Part shown: piece by piece, positions 53,207-61,575 of the stretch
Numbering within the stretch: position 1 is the stretch's first letter
Layout of the letters: each line of letters starts with the position of its first letter
Source of the DNA: Bin80 sp026709335
GTDB lineage: Bacteria > Bacteroidota > Rhodothermia > Rhodothermales > Bin80
Length of the DNA: 64,000 nt
Reading direction: 5' to 3'
NCBI GenBank assembly: GCA_965200825.1
Contig: OZ241385.1
Location: 2,728,001-2,792,000 of the forward strand
Position numbers and translations under genes: made by a program
Notes under the pieces: model-generated
Database searches by the model: none
The model's input: only the letters and a program-made list of their open reading frames with translations
What the model was told of the DNA's origin: nothing

Positions 53207-54147
53207 GCAACAAGATCTTTGTACTTCAACCGCTTACCCTTCATGCCCAAAACAACCATTGCCATCTGATCTTCAGTATCCTCATCACGGAGGTTGTGCT
53301 TTCCTGCAAACTGGGTTACATAGCGGTTGAGGTGTTTTTTGCTTATCTGGTGGTAGGTACCGTGATACGCACGCTTTAAGACTGCCCAGAACGATTCTAT
53401 GCCATTTGTATGCGCTAACTCGCCAAGCGCCGTAGAGACAGCCCATTCCTTCTGGCTGTGATTGACAGACGTATGGTTCGTTAATCCTTCATAGCTGGTA
53501 TGATCATCTGTGAATACCAGTGAATCCTCTGTACGAGATTCATTTACAAACTCTTGAATGGTCGGCTTGGTCGTATCTTGAATCACCTTTGCCTTAATCT
53601 TGTTTGTCTTACGATCTTTCACACCAAGTACAGGAGTCTTGCCAACCGTTCCACGTCCAGCTTTGAGTTTCTTATCCTCGTGCTTATTGGCCTCTTTGCC
53701 TCCAATATACGTCTCATCTGCTTCTACCGGCCCTTCAAACACTTCAAGCATCTCAGGCATTAAGCCTTCCCGAAGACGGTGGAGTACGTGCCACGTATTG
53801 GACTGTGCAACGCCAATGTCCCTATGTAGCTTCATGGAAGAAACGCCTTTAAGTGAGGTCATCTCCAAGTAAATTGCCCATACCCACTTCCTCAAAGGCA
53901 CGTTCGATGATTGCATTGCAGTTCCAGTCTTGACACTGAAATACTTCTTGCACGTCCTGCACCGAAACGGCATGGTCTTATGCTTGCAACGGTAAACATC
54001 TTCACTCTCACAACGCAAACAGGTAATCTTCCCGTCTGGCCAATGTATTTTCTCAAACCATGCCTGAGCAGATTCATTATCTGGAAATTTCTTTGCAAGT
54101 TCTAAGAGTGAGATACCTTTTCTGTGTGAACGTCCTGGGCTTGCCAT
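53203..54147 (-). CDS. IS1595-family transposase
   Basis: A 314-residue transposase of the ISXO2-like (IS1595) family: zinc-ribbon CLRCESEDVYRCKHKTMPFRCRTCKKYFSVKTGT near 40-75, HTH region LRKWVWAIYLEMTSLKGVSSMKLHRDIGV, then DDE part with EADETYIGGKEANK, VFTDDHTSY and the final catalytic region HTNGIESFWAVLKRAYHG. Length is normal and the frame intact. It is nearest to the right terminal repeat. The type IIG gene follows with a 4-nt overlap, so transposase and restriction enzyme would be made from one transcript. Confidence 0.93.
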   Translation of the reverse strand: MASPGRSHRKGISLLELAKKFPDNESAQAWFEKIHWPDGKITCLRCESEDVYRCKHKTMPFRCRTCKKYFSVKTGTAMQSSNVPLRKWVWAIYLEMTSLKGVSSMKLHRDIGVAQSNTWHVLHRLREGLMPEMLEVFEGPVEADETYIGGKEANKHEDKKLKAGRGTVGKTPVLGVKDRKTNKIKAKVIQDTTKPTIQEFVNESRTEDSLVFTDDHTSYEGLTNHTSVNHSQKEWAVSTALGELAHTNGIESFWAVLKRAYHGTYHQISKKHLNRYVTQFAGKHNLRDEDTEDQMAMVVLGMKGKRLKYKDLVA

Positions 54148-55229
54148 CTAATATACAACCTCTTTTGTTAATGTGTGATATAGGTACTTCTACGCAAAAA
54201 ATCTGAGATTGTTTCAACTATTCACTATAATTCCCAATTTTTTCTATGTTGTCGACTTTCTTTACCTGAAGGTTTTACGTTTCAGTCCAGATGGCACTCA
54301 TTTGGCCACCTATGGGACGGGGGTCGGAGAGGGGCCAGGGGAATTCATGAGTATTTCGGATATTGGTGTAATAAGCGATTCCGTGGTGTACGTCAACGAC
54401 CCGAATTCCGGCAAAGTCGGGTACTTCAGCATGGGTGGGAGTTTTATCGGCACGGAGCTACTCTCTCGACAATTTGGTCAGTATGGGGCGAGGGGGGCTA
54501 TCAGACACAGCGTTACGAGTCAGGATAGGAAGTATACCATGCATCAGGCAGGCGAAGCTCTATTTGAGTCTAAGATGGGTGAAGAAGTGGTAGAATTTGG
54601 TCCTCCTCTAGGCGGCAAAAATGTCATGGCATCTGGCATCGTCATAGGTATGATGACTACATGGCGTGAACAACTAGTCTATGTTCCGACAAATTTCCCC
54701 GTGATTGTACAGTACAATCCAGATGGGACTTTAGCCTTTGCACGTGCAACTCCGGATTTTGAGCAGTTTGAGGCTCCCTCGTTAGAACGAGATGCCGCAC
54801 TCGGTGTTACATTTATTACTGGCGGTAGAGTTCATGGTACTGTCAGCGTTTTCAGCGACAAAATATTCGTCCGAGTAACGCATGAATCAAAACCCTGCAT
54901 CGATGTTTATGATGCACAGAGTGGTTATTACGAATTTTCCTTTGAAACCCCATCTGGATCCCCAGCCTATGTTATGAATGATCGATACTATGAGGTCCAG
55001 GATACTACGGTAGCTGTATGGGCAATTGATGGGTTGACGGAATTGTTGGCACAGGCCACACTCTGACTGAGACGACTCGTTGGAATCCGTTACTTTTCTT
55101 AGAATCCGGATCACGCCGTTGTGGCCAAGCGTATATCCTCAGCAATTCCCACTAGTGTAATGTCATCTATAATATGTCGTTATAAATTTAGTATCTTTCT
55201 TGTCAAACCAAACACATGTGGAGGTTTGC

Positions 55230-55635
55230 ATGAAACGTTATACCATAGAATTAAAGGACGAGGTGTTCAAGGTGTTTCAGGAAGCCAACCTGGGAGTCAG
55301 TGTTGCCTGGCGATTGCGAGAAGACTTCAAGGCGATGTTTAATTGCCAATCCTATGCCGAAGCCAGAAAGGATTTTGATAACTGGGTCACCAGTGTGGAA
55401 GAGTCGGGCGTGAACGAAGTCATGAAGATTGCCCAGATGTTTCAAAATCATCTTCAAGGAGTTTGTAACGCGCTTTGCCATCCACAATCCAATGCGATCG
55501 CTGAACGTATGAATGGGAAAATTCAAGAAATCAAAACCATCGGAAGAGGATACAGAAAATTTGAAAACTTCAGAGTCGCAATTCTCTTTTTCTGCGGAGG
55601 TTTAGATCTTAAACCACACAAAGCTCAGTAGAGCC
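55230..55635 (+). pseudogene. ISL3-family transposase fragment
   Basis: About 130 residues equal in pattern to the C-terminal third of the transposase at 2087-3310 (EANLGVSVAWRLREDFKAMFNCQSYAEARKDF and CHPQSNAIAERMNGK) but clearly diverged, ending GGLDLKPHKAQ with the stop inside GCTCAGTAGAGCC, a terminal-repeat match. The catalytic N-terminal part is missing. It probably came from a related but older element. Confidence 0.85.
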
Positions 55636-55701
55636 AGAAAATGACAAACTGGGGTTATATTGCTCCTCTGGCAAGCACTAACTAAACAACATGGAGAAGT
55701 C

Positions 55702-56973
55702 ATGAGGAAGCAGAGTGCAAGATTCATCTCATCTATGACAACTGCCTTGATACTGTTCTTCACTTGGGCTCCTTTGACGTTCGCCCAACCTAGGGTTGAT
55801 GAGATCCGCCATGCTGCAGAACAGGGAGATGTGGAAGCGCAAGCCAGTCTTGGATCACTATACTTTAATGGCAGATACGTAGAGCTAAGTCATAAGAGAG
55901 CAGCGAAATGGTATCAATTAGCCGCAGAACAGGGACATGCTCAGGCACAATTCAGACTCGGATTTCTCTACGCGAATGGATTTGGAGTGTCACAGGATTG
56001 GCAGAGAGCTGCGAAATGGTACCAGTTAGCCGCAGAGCAGGGGCATGCCAGTTCACAATTCAATCTCGGACGTCTCTATGCGAATGGAGGATTTGGAGTG
56101 TCACAGGATTGGCAGAGAGCTGCGAAATGGTATCAATTAGCCGCAGAGCAGGGACATGCTGATGCACAAGCTGAAATCGAATTAATACGCTTTAATGACG
56201 ATTTAGATATACCATATGAGTCGCAGACGGTTTTGAGAGAGTACCATTCGTCAACCGAGCATGCCGAGGTACTGTATGCTCGTGGATTCATGTACTATTG
56301 GGGTTATGGTGTGCCGCAAGATTATCCTTCGGCCGTAAAAATGTATCGATTGGCTGCAAATCAGGGACATATTGAAGCGCAGATCAAACTCGGATTTATA
56401 TACGAGCAGGGATCCGTAGTGCCGCTGGATTACGTCCAAGCATACCTGTGGTTTAGTCTTGCCGTAGCATCGGATAAGGATAATACTTACCGTGACCTTG
56501 CAGTGGTAAGACGTAACCGTATTGCATCCCTGATGAGCGACAGAGAAAGGGCCCGTGCCCAGAACTTGGCTCAAAAAGAGCAACCTTTGACGGCATCTGA
56601 ACCCAAGGACGATGAGGTCACTGTATCAGCAAATCATGCAGAAGTGGAGCCGCCTATGGCCGCCGCCCGACCCAAAATAGAGGAGCTTCACCGTGCTGCA
56701 GAACAGGGACATGCTCAGGTACAATTCAGACTCGGACTTCTCTATGCGAATGGATTTGGAGTGTCACAGGATTGGCAGGGAGCTGCGAAATGGTACCAGT
56801 TAGCCGCAGAACAGGGGCATGCCAGTTCACAATTCAATCTCGGATTTCTCTATGCGAATGGATTTGGAGTACCACAGGATTGGCAGAGAGCTGCGAAATG
56901 GTATCAATTAGCCGCAGAACAGGGACATGCCGATGCAATAACCAATCTCGAATTAATTAGCATCTACAGGTAG
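55702..56973 (+). CDS. Sel1-repeat protein
   Basis: A 423-residue exported protein; I chose the ATG at 55702, giving a signal (SMTTALILFFTWAPLTFAQP). It carries about eight Sel1-like repeats of 36 residues (for example LGFLYANGFGVSQDWQRAAKWYQLAAEQGHA) in two blocks separated by a linker (about 290-330, with LTASEPKDDEVTVSANHAEV). Sel1 proteins are usually scaffolds for protein contacts. Blocks 1 and 2 share stretches of almost identical DNA, suggesting recent repeat expansion. No operon partner. Confidence 0.85.
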   Translation: MRKQSARFISSMTTALILFFTWAPLTFAQPRVDEIRHAAEQGDVEAQASLGSLYFNGRYVELSHKRAAKWYQLAAEQGHAQAQFRLGFLYANGFGVSQDWQRAAKWYQLAAEQGHASSQFNLGRLYANGGFGVSQDWQRAAKWYQLAAEQGHADAQAEIELIRFNDDLDIPYESQTVLREYHSSTEHAEVLYARGFMYYWGYGVPQDYPSAVKMYRLAANQGHIEAQIKLGFIYEQGSVVPLDYVQAYLWFSLAVASDKDNTYRDLAVVRRNRIASLMSDRERARAQNLAQKEQPLTASEPKDDEVTVSANHAEVEPPMAAARPKIEELHRAAEQGHAQVQFRLGLLYANGFGVSQDWQGAAKWYQLAAEQGHASSQFNLGFLYANGFGVPQDWQRAAKWYQLAAEQGHADAITNLELISIYR

Positions 56974-57402
56974 TAGATGAACATATTCGCACACAGTTCG
57001 AAGCTGGAATCTACCGAGACACAGATAGCTAGTTGTAGGGGCTCTATGCGAAGGCACAGAGCCCCTACAAACTACTCGACATATATGAAGTGCTGCACTC
57101 TTTGATCAAGAGCTGATATGAGGGAATGATGCGGAAAGCTCACCTGCGCGAATATATATTTAACCGCAAGATCAACTACATATGAGCCACGATCGAGCAT
57201 GCATTCGGCGGTGATGATCACAAGAACCTGCGGGACTACCGCAAGATCTGGTTCCAGAGGGGGTTGGCAAAGAACACTGGGCAAGTATACAAGTCATTGG
57301 AATGGGCCACAACATTTTCATGGCAAACTTGGCCTATCAAAGCCTAAAACAGGTTCGCAGGCACCATCACGTTCCGACTTTCTCAATGCTCATAGCCTCC
57401 TT
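56974..57402. other. Spacer with hairpin and possible transposase relic
   Basis: Holds the 12-bp stem-loop at 57034-57069. Further right, frames with ATIEHAFGG and GHNIFMANLAYQSLKQ vaguely recall transposase ends but frameshift often; not called. Confidence 0.4.
57034..57069 (+). terminator. Perfect 12-bp stem-loop
   Basis: TGTAGGGGCTCT at 57034-57045 pairs exactly with AGAGCCCCTACA at 57058-57069 around a 12-nt loop. It lies about 60 bp after the Sel1 stop and has no T-run. A bidirectional terminator or a mobile-element hairpin is possible. Confidence 0.5.
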
Positions 57403-58047
57403 TTATTGCTCAAGTTCAAGTAAATCTAGGGGGAGCGGAGAGCCTCGGTCAAACCAGGCGGAAATTGCCGTAACCCCAGCTTTACGGGTGAGTAAGTTTG
57501 CCTTGGATACATGATAGGATTGATGGGGGTGTTCGTCGGAAGGAGCATCAATCATGCGTGTAACGACAAGCACTTGCGGGGTAGAAGCTTCGTCCGACAA
57601 AGCACCTCACACAAATTGATAGGCCCCCATACCCTGCAAATTCTTCCCCGTTGTGATCTCGTCAAAACGCCCCATTTTGGCTAGATGTCGCACTCCATTT
57701 TCTGTATTCCAATCAATCGATATGCCCATCGTAGAAAACAGCATTCCCCTTTCGTGTGCCTTCTTTTGCAAAAGCAGCTTTGTGCGTTCTATCAGTTTGG
57801 GTACCTCCGCAAGGTTAGCATACTCACATGCCGAAGAGCCTATATACACCATCATAAGCTCCCGCCCCCGTTTGACATGATTGTCAGGCACGTATTGATC
57901 TAATATCGCCGTACTTTTGGGCCAACGAACATCTATTTCTGGAAGAGGAAAGATGTCTGCGACACCTGCCACAAAAGCGATAATGGTAATGAAAACAATT
58001 CCTCCAACCAACGCGCGATTACGCAGAAGTGTCGGTGAATCTTTCAT
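57403..58047 (-). pseudogene. Thioredoxin-like membrane protein with an in-frame TGA
   Basis: The first 146 codons give one transmembrane helix (ALVGGIVFITIIAFVAGVA) and a thioredoxin-like part with MMVYIGSSACEYANLAEVPKLI; the usual CxxC is reduced to one Cys. A TGA at 57607-57609 ends it, yet the same frame goes on for 67 more codons with ALSDEASTPQVLVVTRMIDAP (cis-Pro-like TPQ) and ends LPLDLLELEQ. The whole of about 213 residues is a normal thioredoxin-fold length, so the TGA is probably a recent nonsense mutation. It overlaps the propeller stop by 4 nt. Confidence 0.7.
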
Positions 58048-59276
58048 GGCAGCACTTCCTTGCGCGGGTATATCCCGAATTGGGGAAACGGATTAAATGC
58101 CATCGTGTAAGCACGCTCCGCATCAAGTGCTACTAATATGGGATATTCGTAGAGATCAATATCAGCATTCTGACCCAGATAACTTCCCTGACCGGTCTGC
58201 ACATCTACATTGAAATAGTGCCGTGTGCCACTAGGAGCCTCAGTTAAGCTGTCAAAGTCAAAAATAGTGTCATAGGTAAAAAGAAACGAATCTTCTGTAT
58301 TCGATAATAACAGGATTCCCCCGCTATCACCCTTTTTGGGCTCTCGTCTAGTTACCGAAGGCGCTCCTTCAGAAGTTACCCCCTCCTCTATCTTTGCAGG
58401 ATTAAGGTCAGCAAATTTAACCTGCCACATAAGAGAGCCTGTATCCGTGTATCCCGTAAGAACAGGAATATTGTCATTCACATGGCCTACCACACTATGC
58501 TTCTCATTACACCCGAGGCTTCCTTCTGGAGCTAACATCCTGCGGAGTAACTCGAAGGATGTCTTGTAGATCGCTCCAAACGATGTGACATACTCTCCCG
58601 AAATGGTGTACTTATGAATGATTCCATCCAACTCTTCTGAGACAGATAGCCCGAGTGTGTATACGTGATCGTTCATCACACAGATATCTCCACCATAGAA
58701 AGAATCCGGTACACGAAACGTATATCCCAGTGTATATGTAGAATCCTGCTGTCGGAACACCTGAACTCGTGTACCTTGGTCTAATACAGCCAATATCTCG
58801 CCGTCGTCCGTAACGGACAGCTTGTAAGGCTGTTGGAACTCTCCCGGGCCGGGCCCAGGAGAGCCAACTGTACTCATCAAAGAACCGAACTGATCATAGA
58901 TTCGCACCTCACCGTATTCACTATCAGCATAATAGAGCGCCTCCTTACTGATAGTTACATCCGCTATATCTCCGATCATTTCCGCACTCGGGCCTTCCAT
59001 GATCCCTATCAAATGTCCGTTCCCACCGGATATGTCCAGAAAAGGTTTCGCCTCCGCAGGTTTTTCCTCATGCAAGAGAAACCGAGAATCAGTGATGACT
59101 GGGATATTTTCTTCCGTGGGGTGAAGTACGCCTGAATCTGACTGCTCCTCGTCATGATCCTTTTGAGAGGAACAAGAGAGGAATATCATAAGCAGGAATA
59201 ACACATATAAGCCACTATACCTCTTCGGGAGATAACAGCACATTGGAACCATCTTCCTGTGAACTAACCTAGCCAT
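58044..59276 (-). CDS. Six-bladed beta-propeller lipoprotein
   Basis: A 410-residue protein with signal and lipobox (LYVLFLLMIFLSCSS), a low-complexity linker (KDHDEEQSDSG), then propeller blades: GDIADVTISKEALYYADSEYGEVRIYDQFGSLM, the GSPGPGPGEFQQPYKL turn, ILAVLDQGTRVQVFRQQ, and others. I chose the ATG at 59276, overlapping the peptide gene by 8 nt. It is the middle gene of peptide, propeller and thioredoxin-like, all overlapping. Lipid anchoring suggests the cell surface or periplasm. Confidence 0.82.
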   Translation of the reverse strand: MARLVHRKMVPMCCYLPKRYSGLYVLFLLMIFLSCSSQKDHDEEQSDSGVLHPTEENIPVITDSRFLLHEEKPAEAKPFLDISGGNGHLIGIMEGPSAEMIGDIADVTISKEALYYADSEYGEVRIYDQFGSLMSTVGSPGPGPGEFQQPYKLSVTDDGEILAVLDQGTRVQVFRQQDSTYTLGYTFRVPDSFYGGDICVMNDHVYTLGLSVSEELDGIIHKYTISGEYVTSFGAIYKTSFELLRRMLAPEGSLGCNEKHSVVGHVNDNIPVLTGYTDTGSLMWQVKFADLNPAKIEEGVTSEGAPSVTRREPKKGDSGGILLLSNTEDSFLFTYDTIFDFDSLTEAPSGTRHYFNVDVQTGQGSYLGQNADIDLYEYPILVALDAERAYTMAFNPFPQFGIYPRKEVLP

Positions 59277-59541
59277 TATCGTCAACAACTATAACTCGTA
59301 CACCCCCCTTCTTCAAGCAATTGACATCCTGATTGAGGATCCCCACTGGTATTTTACATTTTTTCTTGCCCCGCCAGTTTTTAATACAAACATTGTTTTC
59401 GCAGCGTGCCTCTTCTTCCGCCGCAATCACATCAGATGGGGCAAAGACAGAATGCGTAGCCAAGCCTCCGATATATGCCACCGTACCAAACATAGCAATC
59501 AGACAAATCCCCGCGGTTAGACGAATAATTTTATCTTTCAT
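59269..59541 (-). CDS. NVEALA-like small Cys-containing secreted peptide
   Basis: A 90-residue precursor with a hydrophobic segment (RLTAGICLIAMFGTVAYIGGLA), then SDVIAAEEEARCENNVC and a tail rich in basic residues; four mature cysteines. The order signal, S-D-x-x-A-x-E, then Cys-rich tail recalls the NVEALA family of Bacteroidota, whose function is unknown. It is the first gene of a three-gene overlapping operon, about 80 bp downstream of the shared 177-bp leader repeat. Its CENNVC is close to CDNGTC in the split peptide at 1967-3508. Confidence 0.7.
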   Translation of the reverse strand: MKDKIIRLTAGICLIAMFGTVAYIGGLATHSVFAPSDVIAAEEEARCENNVCIKNWRGKKKCKIPVGILNQDVNCLKKGGVRVIVVDDNG

Positions 59542-59617
59542 TCTAAGAACCTTGTTTTATGTTAATGTATGAATGTAAATGAGTGTCCAATGTACATAAT
59601 TCTTGAATAATCACTGG

Positions 59618-59794
59618 TCTGTTGACATGCGTGCAATATTCGTGCCATGCTCTGTCCAGTAGGTTCATCAACAGTTCTGAGGCCAGGGGAACGACTGTTT
59701 GCAGGACTCGACTAATATATCAACGGGATCCAGTGACTCCGTGTGAGTTGAACGATGGCGCTCGACATCATGAAACGTGCTGTAAAGCGAGGGA
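59618..59794 (-). repeat. 177-bp shared leader repeat, copy C
   Basis: Five mismatches in 177 bp relative to 4155-4331. Same orientation relative to the operon. Immediately upstream of the peptide operon at 57403-59541. Confidence 0.88.
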
Positions 59795-59892
59795 TTTTTA
59801 CAGATGTATCTGAACTTCCCCCGTTTTTCTAGGCATATCTGTTTTTTTATTCTGATTTTTTGGCCTGAGAACGAGTATTTCGGGTCTGGTGG

Positions 59893-60318
59893 TTGGTAAA
59901 TTCATTACGAGACGGAGATAAAATCATCAAAAACACCATCGCCAATATTACCGGGTTCCCGAATCCTATCATTGAAGGACTCAAAATTCTCTTCCGGGGA
60001 GGCACTGCCGTCAAGTCCATCAAAGAAGTCTTCGAGATTCGGAGCAATAAGCCCCATGGACATGTAGCGGCAGTCTTGGGGGTGATGAAGCAACTCAAGA
60101 TGGCTGCGATCATTGCGCCCCGGAATTCGCGCTTTCGCCGGCTGGTTCTCGGCATGGTTGCGGTTCGTGTCCTGGCCCCTGCCAGCAAACTGACCACCAG
60201 CGCAATGCTGGACGCGCGTACGGCTCCCAATACGCTCAAAATCATTGCTTTTAGCACATTTTATCTATCAATTTGTCTGTCAGATCATGCAAAGTCAGCA
60301 TCAAAAATTGCTATCTAA
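59893..60318 (+). pseudogene. IS1634-family transposase fragment
   Basis: The frame has KNTIANITGFPNPIIEGLKILFRGG, NKPHGHVAAVLGVMKQLKM and LVLGMVAVRVLAPASKLTTSAMLDA. These are hallmarks of the N-terminal part of IS1634 transposases (ANLSxxPxxxIEGLxxxL, PHGHVAAVLG, RLxAPxSKLAT). The catalytic centre is missing after residue 120 or so. It is a relic; no ends were found. The 136-codon frame on the other strand is its shadow. Confidence 0.8.
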
Positions 60319-60349
60319 ATTTATTTGACTTTATCCACGGGCTGCTATA

Positions 60350-61483
60350 CTACCTCTCCACATCTGAAACACAAAGTCCGTCACGTACAATGTGGAGATA
60401 AGGTGAAGGAGTATTGGCAATTCGATGTCTATGAAAGGTGCGTCGAGGAGGGTAGGTACGTCGGAGTTGGCGGAAGGCCTCGGCTGTATTGGCTTGATGC
60501 GAAAGCAAGCTGTCCCGCATACGTGCGTCATCTGCATCGATGTCATATAAACGTCTTGACACTGCATCCAGCCAGTTCGGCTCAATTTTCGGTTCAAATT
60601 CAATCGGGTCCGGTAAATTTTGACACAGTAATTGCTCGTAGTCCCAGTTTGGCCTGATCCCGTAATGCTCAGTTACTGCATTGTAGAGCATAATCGTTCC
60701 CTGTAGTTTTCCATCCACAGAATGTCCGGCAATATGCGGAGTTGCGAGCGTAACCCGCTGGAGCAAGTCAAGATCAGGGCATGGTTCGTTTTCCCATACA
60801 TCTAGGGCACTGTGGCCGATTCGGCCCGTAATCAGTGCCTGTTTGAGAGCTTGGTTATCAACCACATTACCCCTTGCGGCATTCACGAGCCATGCGCCCG
60901 ACTTCATACTCTGAAGTTCTCTATCTCCGATGAGATGATAGGTGTCCGGTGCTCTGGGGACGTGTAAGGTGAGAATGTCCGAATCCGACAAGATTCTGTC
61001 CAGATCTACATAGCCGGGATTTCCACCCTTTGCAAGTGGAGGGTCATTTAAGAGAACCTTCAGCCCAAAAACGGGCGCCCGTTTCGCAAGGCGTCCTCCG
61101 ATATTGCCACATCCGACAATTCCCATGGTAAGTCCATCTAATGGACGTGCGCTTAGGGTACTGAATCGAATCAGCGCAGTCAGTACATATTCTACAACAG
61201 ATACGGCATTTGATCCCGGGGCGTGTGCAAATTGAATTTCCCGTTCCTGTAAATAAGGTTGGTCTACATGATCAAATCCGGCACTGGCAGTTCCTACAAA
61301 TGTCACTTGGCTCTGCTCCAGAAGATGCTTATTGACCTTGGTTACGCTTCTAACCAGAAGTATATCAGCCCCCGAACAAGTCTCAGCAGATATGGATTCG
61401 GCATCCAGTACATGTACATTTCCTATAGATGAAAAGGCTTCATACACACACGGAATGTTCAAATCGGCCACGATAGACAGCAT
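60350..61483 (-). CDS. pdxB: 4-phosphoerythronate dehydrogenase
   Basis: A 377-residue NAD-dependent D-2-hydroxyacid dehydrogenase making 3-hydroxy-4-phospho-hydroxybutanoate for vitamin B6. PdxB landmarks: ADILLVRSVTKVNKHLLEQS, TASAGFDHVDQPYL, APGSNAVSVVEYVLTAL, the Rossmann loop GIVGCGNIGGRLA, HVPRAPDTYHLI, NAARGNVVDNQAL and TPHIAGHSVDGK, plus a C-terminal PdxB extension. Together with pdxJ it supports DXP-dependent PLP synthesis. Confidence 0.92.
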   Translation of the reverse strand: MLSIVADLNIPCVYEAFSSIGNVHVLDAESISAETCSGADILLVRSVTKVNKHLLEQSQVTFVGTASAGFDHVDQPYLQEREIQFAHAPGSNAVSVVEYVLTALIRFSTLSARPLDGLTMGIVGCGNIGGRLAKRAPVFGLKVLLNDPPLAKGGNPGYVDLDRILSDSDILTLHVPRAPDTYHLIGDRELQSMKSGAWLVNAARGNVVDNQALKQALITGRIGHSALDVWENEPCPDLDLLQRVTLATPHIAGHSVDGKLQGTIMLYNAVTEHYGIRPNWDYEQLLCQNLPDPIEFEPKIEPNWLDAVSRRLYDIDADDARMRDSLLSHQANTAEAFRQLRRTYPPRRTFHRHRIANTPSPYLHIVRDGLCVSDVER

Positions 61484-61575
61484 GTATCCTATAGAGGGAA
61501 ATTACGTATAGGGTAGTTCGATTGGGTATTACTCTTCCCCGCAAGGGAAATTAATCATTTCAGTCCGAAGCAGAT

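Larger units (their letters stand above)
49834..54235 (-). mobile_element. IS1595-type transposon with passenger genes
   Basis: A 4402-bp element with perfect 24-bp inverted repeats (GGGAATTATAGTGAATAG and on, 49834-49857 and 54212-54235), flanked by the 8-bp duplication AATTTTTT at 49826-49833 and 54236-54243. It carries an IS1595-family transposase at the right end and, unusually, passenger genes: a type IIG-like restriction-modification gene, a small secreted protein and a small ORF, all on the minus strand. The interior is clearly more AT-rich than flanking genes. 8-bp duplications and cargo are known for IS1595. Confidence 0.93.
49595..55066 (+). pseudogene. Six-bladed propeller lipoprotein split by an IS1595-type transposon
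   Basis: Segment 1 (49595-49833) encodes the signal and lipobox (LTILVILSSCGQ) and the start of blade 1 (SPGAVKADAKNF). After the 4.4-kb element and one copy of the target duplication, segment 2 (54244-55066) continues in frame with YVVDFLYLKVLRFSPDGTHL and the GVGEGPGEFMSI turn, ending VQDTTVAVWAIDG. The rejoined protein of about 355 residues is homologous to the propeller at 47956-49017. It overlaps the thioredoxin-like gene upstream. It cannot be made as a whole now. Confidence 0.9.

Noticed and set aside
55908..56960. Alternative-frame ORFs inside the Sel1 gene
   Set aside because: Shadows produced by the internal DNA repeats.
57072..57423. Possible transposase C-terminal remnant
   Set aside because: Short suggestive words in several frames but no family could be named.
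57607..57609. TGA read as selenocysteine
   Set aside because: It lies far from the thioredoxin active site and no SECIS-like hairpin was evident; nonsense mutation is simpler.
59847..60257. 136-codon minus-strand frame
   Set aside because: It is the antisense shadow of the IS1634 transposase fragment.
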